A DNA stretch of 64,000 bases. Origin: an uncultured Thermoguttaceae bacterium. Lineage in GTDB: Bacteria > Planctomycetota > Planctomycetia > Pirellulales > Thermoguttaceae. The position numbers and the translations under genes were made by a program. Location: NCBI GenBank assembly GCA_938042245.1, contig CALIRO010000047.1, positions 32,649 to 96,648 of the forward strand, read 5' to 3'. The notes under the pieces are model-generated. The model ran no database searches, had not been told where the DNA came from, and saw only the letters and a program-made list of their open reading frames with translations. Position 1 is the stretch's first letter; each line of letters begins with the position of its first letter. Positions 29,792 to 38,262 of this stretch are shown piece after piece.

Positions 29792-30148
29792 ATGTGTGCA
29801 CAAAGTGGGCCGAAGCCGCTGAGCAAAACCGAATTGATCCGCCGATTGGCCGAAACGACCGGGATAGATAGAAAGGTGGTCGGCCAACTCATGAAGGCTC
29901 TGGAAGAGGAGATGCAAAGAGCTTTAGGACCAGAAGGGCCTGGGGTATTTGCTTTGCCTGGATTAGTGAAGATAGAGCGGAAGCTAATTCCGGCTCGGCC
30001 CGCCAAAACGGGGGTACCAAATCCCTTCCGTCCGGGGGAACTCCGAGACATCCCTGCTCGGCCTGCCATGCATAAGGTCCGGGTCCGGGCACTAAAAGCC
30101 CTTAAACAGATGGTCCAACAAACTCCCGCCCCTCCTTCGGAAGGATAG
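29792..30148 (+). CDS. HU/IHF-family DNA-binding protein
   Basis: A 118-residue basic protein with AGGAGG eight bases before the ATG. LSKTELIRRLAETTGIDRK and VVGQLMKALEEEMQRAL form the helical dimerisation part. GVFALPGLVKIERK, followed by FRPGELRDIPARPAMHKVRVRALKALK, corresponds to the beta arms and C-terminal helix of HU-like nucleoid proteins. The arm region (IPARPAKTGVPNPFRPGE) is longer and more proline-rich than in E. coli HU. It is expected to bend or package DNA. It is a monocistronic-looking gene flanked by gene-free DNA and a pseudogene. Confidence 0.8.
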   Translation: MCAQSGPKPLSKTELIRRLAETTGIDRKVVGQLMKALEEEMQRALGPEGPGVFALPGLVKIERKLIPARPAKTGVPNPFRPGELRDIPARPAMHKVRVRALKALKQMVQQTPAPPSEG

Positions 30149-30371
30149 AGAAGCATTTACCGCTGGAGGGTGCCAGCAGTCGGATACGATACCAACGTCG
30201 GCTCCCCCTTGGGAAAGATACCGAGGGTACCGGAAGATTCCATCTGGCGGATAGGAGGCTGGAGCTCGGCAGCCCTTGACTTCTCGGAACAAGGCATTCT
30301 CCTTGCCGGGAACTGCCCCTGCACCTTCCGGACTGCCAGTGTGTCATTGTGCTTTCTAGGAACAGGGGATT

Positions 30372-31349
30372 TTGCTTGCTCCGCTGACCGGGGAAGAGTA
30401 TCCGACCGTGAAGATTCCCAAGTTTTGGGCCAAAGCGCACAGCTTCCAAAAATCCCCCGCTGGCAAAGTAGTCTGGTTCTCCTGCAGGCGATGCTCGGAT
30501 TCTAGGCCGATGGCGTGCAAGCCGCCCAGGCGGCGATAGAACGCATTCGGAAAGCCATCTCCGTTGGCCGCCTGCCCGAGCGGTATCCTTACGGGATAAC
30601 TCCTCTTGGCGTACAGATGCTCCAAACCCCCTCCGATCCCCAAGGAAACGTGCTGGCTGTGGTTACTCGGAATCAGTGCGGGTCGGTAGGGCTGAATGCC
30701 AGCCGAGTGATGTTTGTGGACATGGACTTTCCAGAGTCGGGGGCGGAGGCGCCGGCGAGTTTCTTTGCCCGACTCTTTGGTAGGGGGGAAAAGAAATCGT
30801 TGGAGTCCAAATATGAGCAATATGAACAAAAGGCCCGTGCTGCCGGAGAGGAGTTTGTAGCGGCCCGGCCAGGATGGAATGTATATTTATATCGTGCTTT
30901 TGGCGGCCTCCAAGGGGTTGCCACCCACCAACTGTTCGATCCTGCCAGCTCCCAGACGCAAGAAATCCTGGAGGGATTCGGGGGAACCCAGTTTTTGTTC
31001 CGCTCTGCAAGCTCCAGGAATCTTTCGGAGCCGGTTGACGCCCCAACCCTGCTGCTGCGGGCATTACGCCAATACGATTCGCTCTCCCATCGAGAAGCCT
31101 TCTTGGGCGAAGCGGTATCAGCAATGGCTGAGCGAATAGGAACGGCGTCAGCACGGCTATGCCACCTGGGGCTGGCTTGGCCAGATAGGTTCAGGCTTTA
31201 TCCATCCGGAGGCCGAACTACTCGTGCAGTTGCCCGATTTTGTTACCCGCTCTCAGGAGCCGTTGCCCCTGGCCTGTGCTAATTGCCCGACGGGCCTTTG
31301 CCCTTCGGCTAGTACGATCAAGCTCAAGGAAGTTTCTATGGTGCTTTAG
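30372..31349 (+). pseudogene. Broken conserved planctomycete-type protein (three frameshifts and one stop)
   Basis: The track shows only a 255-residue ORF from 30515, but coding signal extends on both sides in other frames. From a TTG near 30372, frame 3 reads LTGEEYPTVKIPKFWAKA and KVVWFSC. Near 30500 it moves to the 30515 frame (IERIRKAISVGRLPERYPYG, VMFVDMDF, ATHQLFDP). Around 30985 it moves again (FVPLCKLQESF), and around 31025 once more (RLTPQPCCCGHYANTIRSP, RYQQWLSE, stop TAG at 31137, then ERRQHGYATWGWLGQIGSGFIHPEAELL). Each shift is what one missing base would give. I recall proteins of this architecture in other planctomycetes, of unknown function. Either real decay or sequencing or assembly error is possible. 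Confidence 0.75.
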
Positions 31350-31389
31350 CGTGCTTTCCGGCGCAGTGGCTCCGAGAGGGCCAACAGGC

Positions 31390-31815
31390 TTAATGGCCTC
31401 CTTCTGGAGCGGCGGCCATGACCAGTTGGCCTTTATGGATCCCTTTGAGCCCTCGTAATTGGGCGGCCAGTTGGCGAAGCGCCTGAGCGGGACCCCGCAG
31501 TAAGATCACCTCCAAACATAAATCCTTCGTCAGATGGGCATGGATGGTAGAAAGCACCCAGTGGTGATACTCATGTTGCAAGGCCAACAGTCGGGCCCGG
31601 AGCTGAGGGCGGTGATGTTCATAAACTAATGTTAATGTGCCGGCCACTTCCCTCCCCTCTTCCGCCCAGGCCCGCTCAGTCAATTTCTCCCGGATCATCT
31701 GCCGAACCGCTTCGCTGCGGGTGGCAAACTGCTCCTGCTGACAAAAACGCTCAAAGCCCTCAAACAATTCCTCTTCCACCGACACCGAAAACCGCACTAT
31801 CTTCGACTCACTCAT
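31390..31815 (-). CDS. nikR: Nickel-responsive transcriptional regulator NikR
   Basis: A 141-residue protein with an N-terminal ribbon-helix-helix (IVRFSVSVEEELFEGFERFC, RSEAVRQMIREKL) and a C-terminal ACT-like metal-binding domain. The nickel ligands are visible: His in QHEYHHWVLS, the HAH of STIHAHLTKD and Cys in LCLEVILLRG, in the NikR spacing. AAAGGAG precedes the ATG. NikR represses nickel uptake genes when nickel is present. No nik transporter, urease or hydrogenase gene is in this window, so its target must be elsewhere or could be its own gene. Confidence 0.92.
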   Translation of the reverse strand: MSESKIVRFSVSVEEELFEGFERFCQQEQFATRSEAVRQMIREKLTERAWAEEGREVAGTLTLVYEHHRPQLRARLLALQHEYHHWVLSTIHAHLTKDLCLEVILLRGPAQALRQLAAQLRGLKGIHKGQLVMAAAPEGGH

Positions 31816-32601
31816 CCGCTGGCTCCTTTTCCCCTTCGCCTGCTACCCCAAATATCTCCCCGAAAAATCCTTAAAACCTATGCGTTTCCTCTTCGAAAAC
31901 GCTACTCGGAAGAGAAGATCCACCCTCTTGGAAAATCCTACCATTTCCCCCGAATGAAGCCAGCTAGGTCCTTCCCACGCCTGGACTCTCCAGCATGGTA
32001 GCGATGTGGCACCAAGAAGGTATTTTTTGAAGCTTTGGGTGGCTTTGCCTTCCCACCGGAAAAGGCTTTCACAGAGCCTACTAAGCTCGGATTGTGCCGT
32101 TTTGAAGCCCCTCAGAGAAGCCATCTTCTAACTTTCTAACTTATTGGAAACATTGGACTTAGGGAGTTATATGGGCAAAAATAGGATGCTCCTTCCCTAT
32201 CCGAAACAAAAAGTTGGAACCTCTGCAAAATCCTGAACCTGATGTGGCCTTTATGAACATATAATCATACTGTGTCCAAGGGGACGATGGCGTTACCTAC
32301 TATTTGTGGTATGCTAGCATGGCTTGCAACCCTACATATTGGGGCAGTGGGAGTAGGACCAAAAATGGTATAAAAATATATCCTTTGAATTATTCCGAGG
32401 TTCCAGTTATGAAAATTGGTAAAACCTGAGCGGACACGGTGACGAATCCTGTGAGGCGCAGCAGGAGACCCGACCTCTTCTGGCCGGCTACGGAAGAATC
32501 CAGAAGAATTCACTGGCTAGTTCCCTTTGGCGCAAATCCTACGAAACTGGGTATCTCTGGGGTAGAAATCCTCCTGATTTTTTCTGGAGAGAACCGGAAG
32601 C
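31816..32601. other. Gene-free region between nikR and the FAH-family gene
   Basis: About 786 bp with no supported ORF: the frames at 31843 (minus) and 32439 (plus) lack family features or are shadows of the next gene. The one patterned site seen is an inverted repeat TATGA-N8-TCATA at 32252-32269, in an AT-rich patch. Confidence 0.45.
32252..32269. promoter_or_regulatory. Inverted repeat TATGA-N8-TCATA
   Basis: The half-sites resemble those of NikR (GTATGA...TCATAC), but the spacing is 8, not the usual 16 bp, and the site is about 330 bp from the next gene. Possible operator, weak support. Confidence 0.2.
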
Positions 32602-33411
32602 ATGAAGATCATCCGATATCTGGACTCACATCAAGAGGTAAAATATGGGGTTTTGCAGGCCGATGGGGCGGCGGTGGAAATAGAAGGAGATATTTTTGGG
32701 CACTGCACGGTAACCGCCAAACCGGCCCGGGTGGTGAAAATTTTGGCCCCCGTTGTCCCGCCGGCCATTTACTGCATTGGGCTGAACTATCGTCAACATG
32801 CCGCCGAAAGCAATCTGCCGATCCCGGAGTTTCCGGTCGTTTTTATGAAGGCGCCCACCGCCGTGCAAAATCCAGAAGATCCTATCTTCCTGCCTCGGCA
32901 TCTGCGAAGCGATCAGGTCGATTACGAAGCGGAGCTAGCCGTGGTGATCGGCAAAAAGGGCAAAAACATTCCCCGCCAACAGGCCCTGCAGTATGTCCTG
33001 GGCTACACCTGCGCCAATGATGTTAGCGCGCGCGATTGGCAGACCCGCTGGGGCGGCAGCCAATGGTGTCGGGGCAAAACCTTCGACACCTTCTGCCCTC
33101 TGGGACCCTGTGTGGTTACTCCGGAGGAGATTCCGGATCCGAACCATTTGGCTATTCGCCTGGATATTAACGGCCAGGTGCTCCAGGATGGGAATACCAA
33201 CGACATGATCTTTGACGTAGCTGGACTGATTGAGTTTTTGAGTGGCAGTACGACATTGCTGCCGGGAACGGTGATATTAACGGGCACGCCGCAGGGGGTG
33301 GGTTTTGCCCGCCAGCCGCCCCGTTGGCTACAGCCCGGCGACCGATGCAACATCACCATCCAGCACATCGGTACCCTGAGCAATCCGGTGGCCGAAGAAC
33401 CGATGGGCTAA
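32602..33411 (+). CDS. Fumarylacetoacetate hydrolase family protein
   Basis: A 269-residue protein with GGAAG before the ATG. FAH-fold motifs are clear: [27 protein letters not shown] (metal-binding Glu residues), [40 protein letters not shown] and [10 protein letters not shown]. Members act as hydrolases or decarboxylases in aromatic or sugar-acid degradation, for example 2-hydroxyhepta-2,4-diene-1,7-dioate isomerase or acylpyruvase types. The exact substrate cannot be read from the sequence. It stands alone, with gene-free DNA on both sides. Confidence 0.9.
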   Translation: MKIIRYLDSHQEVKYGVLQADGAAVEIEGDIFGHCTVTAKPARVVKILAPVVPPAIYCIGLNYRQHAAESNLPIPEFPVVFMKAPTAVQNPEDPIFLPRHLRSDQVDYEAELAVVIGKKGKNIPRQQALQYVLGYTCANDVSARDWQTRWGGSQWCRGKTFDTFCPLGPCVVTPEEIPDPNHLAIRLDINGQVLQDGNTNDMIFDVAGLIEFLSGSTTLLPGTVILTGTPQGVGFARQPPRWLQPGDRCNITIQHIGTLSNPVAEEPMG

Positions 33412-33700
33412 AGGGCGCTCTTTCTCCGAAAAACCCCTGGCTGCATAGGCTGCAGTCTGCTTTCGGGCAACTACATAGGGCTAAAAACCATTACCTTTGG
33501 CGTCGTATTAGGCGTACTGTTTCCCCGGTGCAGTCGGGCACTAGAGAGGGCTAAAACCCCCTTCTCCGTAGAACATCTGCAATAAGGGTCTATGGGTGGA
33601 ACAACCTGGTGGGCTAAAACCACCGGTTTCTCCCCCAGTCTTCGCCTCTGCAGAATGGTGCCATCCGAGGAAGGAAGACCCGATTGGCTAAAGGCCATAC
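33405..33700. repeat. Degenerate GGGCTAAA repeats, five units
   Basis: GGGCTAAA (TGGCTAAA in the last) starts at 33405, 33478, 33548, 33611 and 33685. The spacings are 73, 70, 63 and 74 bp. Several units continue with CC and a TTTCTCC block. The first unit overlaps the end of the FAH gene. Confidence 0.6.
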
Positions 33701-34018
33701 CGAGCGCTTTTGCTGTGGAAAAAGCGGCCTTTGGCTGGAATTTGCTTCTCTAGAGGTATAAGCATGGCCCTCAATATGGGGAAAAACTTCCTTTTCTTTG
33801 GGTCTGGTGCCCGATAAATTCGGCTGCCTCTCTCAGTAAGCTCTTCCGATAGGGAAAGACACCTTTTCCTCGTTTTTTGGTTGGGCGGGACCGTAAATAG
33901 GACCTGGTTTCGGGGAACATTTAAAAAGTTACAGCGAAAGCAATCTATGTAACTTTTTAGCGGGGTTGGACCTAGGGAAATTCATTTGGTCCTAAGTATT
34001 TTTATCACCAGGGGTATC
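33412..34018. other. Gene-free region upstream of mraZ
   Basis: About 600 bp without a supported ORF. It holds the GGGCTAAA units and, at 33922-33959, an 11-bp perfect inverted repeat. I see no other structure until the mraZ promoter. Confidence 0.5.
33922..33959. terminator. Inverted repeat TAAAAAGTTAC...GTAACTTTTTA
   Basis: Perfect 11-bp arms with a 16-base loop. The right arm ends in T5, as in a weak bidirectional terminator, but the stem has only two G-C pairs. It could equally be an operator. Confidence 0.35.
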
Positions 34019-34046
34019 TTGACAGACAAAGCGGAGTGGGTATCTT
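34019..34046 (+). promoter_or_regulatory. Predicted sigma-70-type promoter of mraZ
   Basis: TTGACA (34019-34024, a perfect -35 consensus), a 16-bp spacer and TATCTT (34041-34046, four of six matches to the -10 consensus). The -10 overlaps the first MraZ boxes. Transcription would start near 34053. Confidence 0.65.
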
Positions 34047-34081
34047 TGGGGCCAAATGGAGGATTGTGGGAGTTTGTGGTA
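34037..34081 (+). promoter_or_regulatory. MraZ operator: five TGGGN-type boxes with a 10-bp period
   Basis: TGGGT, TGGGG, TGGAG, TGGGA and TGGTA start at 34037, 34047, 34057, 34067 and 34077, each separated by exactly five bases. MraZ proteins of other bacteria bind TGGGN repeats of this period upstream of their own gene. Three boxes are exact TGGGN and two have one change. The last box ends eight bases before the mraZ ATG. Confidence 0.8.
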
Positions 34082-34089
34082 AATAGCGC

Positions 34090-34542
34090 ATGCTTCTTAC
34101 GGGTAGCTACGCCAGGACATTGGATGAGAAACTCCGGGTGGCCCTGCCCAAACGGATTCGGTTGGCGATGGGTTGCCCGGACCGGGCGTTGCTCTACCTC
34201 ACCCCCGGACTGGATCGGTGCGTGGAAATCTACAGTGAGCAGGCATTGACCCAGTTGGCTCAGCGTTTGGCAGCCAGTTGCCCAAGCCGACCTCAGGTTC
34301 GGGATTTTGCTCGGCTTTTTTATGGCCAGACCCATCAGGTCGAACTGGACGGCCAGGGCCGACTGCGAATCCCCAAGGAACTAGCCGATTGGGCACAACT
34401 GCAAACCGAGGTGATCCTCCTGGGAGTCCAAGATCATCTGGAACTGTGGGCCAGACTGCGATGGGAGCAGTTTTTAGCGGAAAAACAACCCCATTTTGAG
34501 CAAATCGCCCAAAGGGCCTTTGAACCGCCCGCCGGAGGGTAG
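34090..34542 (+). CDS. mraZ: Transcriptional regulator MraZ
   Basis: A 150-residue protein with the two SpoVT/AbrB-like halves typical of MraZ: GSYARTLDEKLRVALPKRIR with CVEIYSEQALTQL, then VELDGQGRLRIPKELADWA and VILLGVQDHLELWARLRWEQF. MraZ forms a multimeric ring and controls the division and cell-wall (dcw) cluster. The upstream TGGGN boxes and promoter suggest autoregulation. It is followed, after about 580 bp, by rsmH, as in most bacteria, but the dcw genes that normally come next are absent from this window. Confidence 0.93.
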   Translation: MLLTGSYARTLDEKLRVALPKRIRLAMGCPDRALLYLTPGLDRCVEIYSEQALTQLAQRLAASCPSRPQVRDFARLFYGQTHQVELDGQGRLRIPKELADWAQLQTEVILLGVQDHLELWARLRWEQFLAEKQPHFEQIAQRAFEPPAGG

Positions 34543-35126
34543 CCAAGTCCTGGCCTCCCAGACCTATCCGTTTCCCCTTAAACGGATACTTACTAACCCC
34601 CCAAAATAAGGAGAGCTGTGCCCCCCTGGAAGAGACGGTTTAATATACCCTTTCTAATCCGTTCGGCTGAGGAGGAAGATAAAACGAACCCCAAAAGGCT
34701 GGGTTCCCATGGGCCAACCGTCCGTTTGCCCTGCGGGATCGTGGAGGCCGCCATCGCCCCGGTTTTCGGCCACCGACTGGGGTCCGATTGTGTGTTGGTT
34801 TTTGCCCGGCGGTCTCGGAAAAATAAAACAAAGAGGGGCCAGGAAGGTTTACCTCCCCGTAGGGCACAAAGGAAGCTTGGTACTTCCGGGTACCAGGACT
34901 TCCTGTGGCACTCTACCCCGGATGCAAGGAGGCATTCGGGGTAGAGTGCTTTTTTTCATGGGGTATCTTCCCCCTTAACTGGGGAGGGCGCTGCCGCCAA
35001 TCAGGAGGCTGCCAGATCTCACTGGTTCTGGCTCTCCCACAGCGCAGTGGGGAGTTTTGGCAATCCTGGGTTTATAGACCCCAAAGGGGAGGATGCTAAA
35101 GGTAACCCAGCGGGGGAAATGGTTTG
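34543..35126. other. Structured intergenic region between mraZ and rsmH
   Basis: 584 bp with no supported ORF: the 108-residue frame at 34618 lacks family features and runs through the terminator stem. At its 3' half three successive hairpins can be drawn by eye: about 34839-34862 (GGAAGGTTTACCTCC), 34864-34908 (GGAAG...CTTCC enclosing TGGTAC...GTACCA) and the terminator below. It may be a transcribed leader, attenuator or small RNA. I matched it to no known RNA class. Confidence 0.45.
34908..34957 (+). terminator. Strong intrinsic terminator downstream of mraZ
   Basis: An 18-bp stem, GCACTCTACCCCGGATGC pairing with GCATTCGGGGTAGAGTGC (one G-T pair), with a 6-base loop (AAGGAG) and T7 directly after. 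It separates mraZ and its trailer from rsmH. Confidence 0.92.
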
Positions 35127-36029
35127 ATGAACTCTTCTTCGGCAGAACATGTGCCTGTATTGGTGGCGGAGGTGCTGCAGTGGCTGGATCCTCGGCCTGG
35201 ACAGGTGATTGTGGATGGTACGGTGGGTGGCGGGGGCCATGCCTTGGCAATTGCCCAGCGGCTTGGGCCCACGGGGAAACTCATCGGAGTGGATCTGGAC
35301 CCGGCGGCTTTAGAAGCGGCGGCAGATCGGCTGGCCGGGCTGCCAGTAGAGCTGGTACACGGCAATTTTGCTGATTTACCAGAGATTTTGCAGGCATTAG
35401 GTATTCAGGCGGTGCATGGGATCTTGCTGGATTTAGGGATGTCCAGCCTGCAACTGGCTGACCCCTGCCGGGGGTTTAGTTTCTCTCAGGACGGGCCGCT
35501 GGATATGCGGTTTGACCCAACCCGAGGGGAGCCTGCTTGGCGATTGGTGAACCGGCTTTCGGCCAAAAAGTTAGCGGAGTTAATTTGGCAGTATGGCCAG
35601 GAGCGGTATAGCCGACGCATTGCTCAGGCGATTGTGGCTTACCGGCAGCAGAACCCGATTACCACCACCGGGCAATTGGTGCAGATTATCCATCAGTGCC
35701 TGCCCCGCCAACGGACCGACCGAATCGACCCGGCAACCCGGACCTTCCAGGCCCTTCGGATTGCCGTCAATCAGGAACTGGAGTTTTTGAAAACGGCTCT
35801 GCACCGGTTGCCCAAGTGTTTGCTTCCCGGGGGCCGATTGGCGGTCATTAGCTTTCATTCTCTGGAAGATCGGTTAGTCAAACAGGCTTTTACCTCGGAC
35901 CAAAGGTTAGAAGTGCTGACCCGGCGGCCGATTCGCCCTAGCCAAACCGAAATCGAGCAAAATCCCCGCTCCCGAAGCGCTAAACTTCGAGTAGCCCAAG
36001 CCCGGGCAAAAATAGAAACGATGGCCTAG
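35127..36029 (+). CDS. rsmH: 16S rRNA (cytosine1402-N4)-methyltransferase RsmH
   Basis: Methylates C1402 in the decoding centre of 16S rRNA with S-adenosylmethionine. The track begins at a TTG (35124), but the ATG at 35127 follows GGGG and is preferred. Motifs are EHVPVLVAEVLQWL, VDGTVGGGGHALAI (SAM binding), GVDLDPAAL, HGILLDLGMSSLQLAD, GFSFSQDGPLDMRFD, ALRIAVNQELEFL and AVISFHSLEDRLVK. About 300 residues is the normal family length. It lies behind mraZ as usual but is separated from it by a strong terminator, so it probably has its own promoter in the 170 bp upstream. Confidence 0.96.
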   Translation: MNSSSAEHVPVLVAEVLQWLDPRPGQVIVDGTVGGGGHALAIAQRLGPTGKLIGVDLDPAALEAAADRLAGLPVELVHGNFADLPEILQALGIQAVHGILLDLGMSSLQLADPCRGFSFSQDGPLDMRFDPTRGEPAWRLVNRLSAKKLAELIWQYGQERYSRRIAQAIVAYRQQNPITTTGQLVQIIHQCLPRQRTDRIDPATRTFQALRIAVNQELEFLKTALHRLPKCLLPGGRLAVISFHSLEDRLVKQAFTSDQRLEVLTRRPIRPSQTEIEQNPRSRSAKLRVAQARAKIETMA

Positions 36030-36509
36030 GACGCAAACATGCCCAGCGCTTAACCCCCCGATTGGTCTAATTGATCCTCCTCAAGAAGAGGAGTTGGCCT
36101 TCCAACGTTGATATTTTCGCGGAATCGCCTTGCAGTGTTTTTCAAAATTCGTTAAAGCATACAAGGTGGAGAATACTCCGAAGATAAGATCTTGTCTGAA
36201 GAGACGGGCAAATATTACGGAGTCGATAAGACCAAGCCACGGAAAACAGTCCGACGATAAGGTTTTGTCCGACCCGAACCCGCTTTCTCAGTTTGGGCAA
36301 AAAACCTCTGGCTAGGTGGAAACACCACCGGCCTGTGCCAAATAGGACCACCTTCTCCGTTTAGACAACAGAAGACTTCTCAGTTTGCACAACCCAAGAT
36401 AAAAAGGATGTTGGGGGTATTTACTCTCAGGCCACGGAGGCTAATCCCCCGGATGGAGGTCAAAACGAACTAAATGGGTGGTATATACCCGGCAAAAAGG
36501 AGGCAGCCG
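36030..36509. other. Gene-free region between rsmH and the LysM gene
   Basis: About 480 bp with no supported ORF. It holds a CTCCTC-AAGAA-GAGGAG hairpin (36077-36093) just after rsmH, a direct repeat pair (36177 and 36250), and a short CTTTCTCAGTTTG/ACTTCTCAGTTTG duplication near 36281 and 36373. AGGAGG before 36510 belongs to the next gene. Confidence 0.45.
36177..36272. repeat. Direct repeat pair, 23-bp units, 73-bp period
   Basis: TCCGAAGATAAGATCTTGTC at 36177 and TCCGACGATAAGGTTTTGTC at 36250 are imperfect copies. Unit sequences are unrelated to the other pairs, but the period matches theirs. Confidence 0.5.
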
Positions 36510-38195
36510 ATGAGCAAACGAGATTTTACGGATCGCCCCAATTATGACGAGGGCCACCAAGCAGAAGGACTCTCGGAAGTGGAGGCCCAGGAGGAGTCCC
36601 TTTCGGACAGCGAAGAAGAATCCTTTCCGGATTCGGAATTTGAGGAAGAAAAAACCTCACTTTTCACCAGGGAAACCAAGATCGGTTTGGCCGTGGTCTT
36701 GGTATTGGTGATTGTTTTGGGTGTGGTGCTGGTAAAGCGACTTGTTGGTACTGGAGCTCCTGAGGAGGCCAAACAGGCCACAGCCAAGGCCGCCTCACCA
36801 ACTCCGGGCAGTTCTTCCCCTGCCAGCCAGGCCGATTCCCCGGTACCGAAGCCAACTGTGGTCCAGGGCACACCCAGTTCTGCCCGACCATCCCCGTCCT
36901 CTGAACCAACTCCATGGATTCCCTCTAGTTGGACGGGGGGGGGTAAACAGCCACCCTCTGGAACCACCGGAACTGCCGCAGCCAGGGAGAAAAATGGCCC
37001 GGCTTTCCCCTCCCCTTCACCAGCTTTAGCAGCGGGCAAGGCCACGCAAGGGGAAGGAAAAGCTTCAGGCCAGGCATCGGCTGGGGGGCCAAGTGGGAGC
37101 AGCGCCCTTGGGGGCAACAATCTGGCAGCCTCTTCTGCCCCGACGAATTTCTTTCCGTCTGGGGAATCGCTTGGCGCTAGCAACAATCCGCTAAGAGCAG
37201 ACAGCCGTACTGCCTCTAGCCCCTCGAGTTTATCTCCGAAAGAGCCTGTTGGCGCACCGTCGGGAAGTGCGACGGGGCCGATCCTCCTTCATTCCCCCAA
37301 TATGGGGAATAATACCTCCCTCCAAGAGGGGCAGGCGCAAGAAAATCGCTCCTCTTCTCCCAGTGGGCCGCCGCCTTCGGTGGATGCTTTTTCTCCCTAC
37401 AGCCCACCGAGTTTGTCCGCCGGTGTTTCCCCCGGAGGGACTTTGGAAGCCGGTAGAACTTCTAGCCAGGGAGCTTCTGTGCCTGCAAAATCCCCGGTGT
37501 TGTCGGCTGCTCCTTCTACCGACAGTGCAAGGGCGCCAACTGCTCTTCCGAGCCAGCCGGCTGGACCCCCAGTTTCGCCCACCCCATTGCAGCCCTCGGC
37601 TGCGTTGCCAACGCCTCGCTTGTATGTGGTGCAATCGGGGGATTCCTATTGGACGATTTCGGAACGTTTCTATGGCACAGGAACGTATTATCAGGCATTG
37701 GCCGAGTACAATCGTTCTCGCATTGCTCGTCCAGAACAGCTTCGCCTGGGGGATCAATTGATCATTCCGGAGCGAGAAGAGCTTCAGCGGCTCTATCCGC
37801 ATTTGTGCCCTGCTAGTGGGACGAAAGAGGCTCTTTCGGCACCTGCTGGGGGAGCTGCTGGAATGGCTGCGGGAGCTGGGCCGGGCGTCGGCCCCTCGGC
37901 AACTTCTCCGGGAGGGCTTCCGGTTCAACCAGGAGCTAGCCCTCCGGTTGTCCCTTCCGGAAGGACGTACCGGGTTTACATTGTCCAGGAGGGCGACACC
38001 ATTTATGAGATTGCCCGGTATCTATTGGGCAAGCCGAGCCGATGGGTGGAAATCTACGAGCTGAACAAAGAGGTGCTGGGCAACGATATTGAACATTTGC
38101 GCCCTGGCATCCAATTAGCTATCCCCCCTGCAGAACCTGCCGGTTCTACCCCCAGCCCTATGTCGGCGCTGCCGCCGGGGCCCCTGCCCAGATAG
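36510..38195 (+). CDS. Single-pass membrane protein with two C-terminal LysM domains
   Basis: The track starts at 36474. The ATG at 36510 has AAGGAGG upstream and is chosen. The product has 561 residues: an acidic cytoplasmic N-terminus, one transmembrane helix (GLAVVLVLVIVLGVVLV, about 50-67), a Pro/Ser/Gly/Thr-rich, likely disordered linker of about 300 residues, then two LysM modules (YVVQSGDSYWTISERFYGTG and YIVQEGDTIYEIARYLLG, ending QLAIPP). LysM binds glycans such as peptidoglycan or chitin-like chains. Being next to mraZ-rsmH, it may tie the membrane to a cell-wall polymer. Planctomycete orthologues often sit in this position, as far as I recall. Convergent with the HDOD gene. Confidence 0.85.
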   Translation: MSKRDFTDRPNYDEGHQAEGLSEVEAQEESLSDSEEESFPDSEFEEEKTSLFTRETKIGLAVVLVLVIVLGVVLVKRLVGTGAPEEAKQATAKAASPTPGSSSPASQADSPVPKPTVVQGTPSSARPSPSSEPTPWIPSSWTGGGKQPPSGTTGTAAAREKNGPAFPSPSPALAAGKATQGEGKASGQASAGGPSGSSALGGNNLAASSAPTNFFPSGESLGASNNPLRADSRTASSPSSLSPKEPVGAPSGSATGPILLHSPNMGNNTSLQEGQAQENRSSSPSGPPPSVDAFSPYSPPSLSAGVSPGGTLEAGRTSSQGASVPAKSPVLSAAPSTDSARAPTALPSQPAGPPVSPTPLQPSAALPTPRLYVVQSGDSYWTISERFYGTGTYYQALAEYNRSRIARPEQLRLGDQLIIPEREELQRLYPHLCPASGTKEALSAPAGGAAGMAAGAGPGVGPSATSPGGLPVQPGASPPVVPSGRTYRVYIVQEGDTIYEIARYLLGKPSRWVEIYELNKEVLGNDIEHLRPGIQLAIPPAEPAGSTPSPMSALPPGPLPR

Positions 38196-38262
38196 AAATC
38201 TTGCGGAATCCTTTTAGGGGATTCTACCTACCCAGTGGCCATAAGATTACCGATTCCCCCGA

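Noticed and set aside
32439-33020. 193-residue plus-strand ORF
   Set aside because: Largely overlaps the well-supported FAH gene in another frame.
34618-34944. 108-residue ORF between mraZ and rsmH
   Set aside because: It ends inside the terminator stem and shows no recognisable domain; RNA structure explains the region better.
36077-36093. Terminator after rsmH
   Set aside because: Perfect 6-bp hairpin but no T-run; too weak to list as a terminator.
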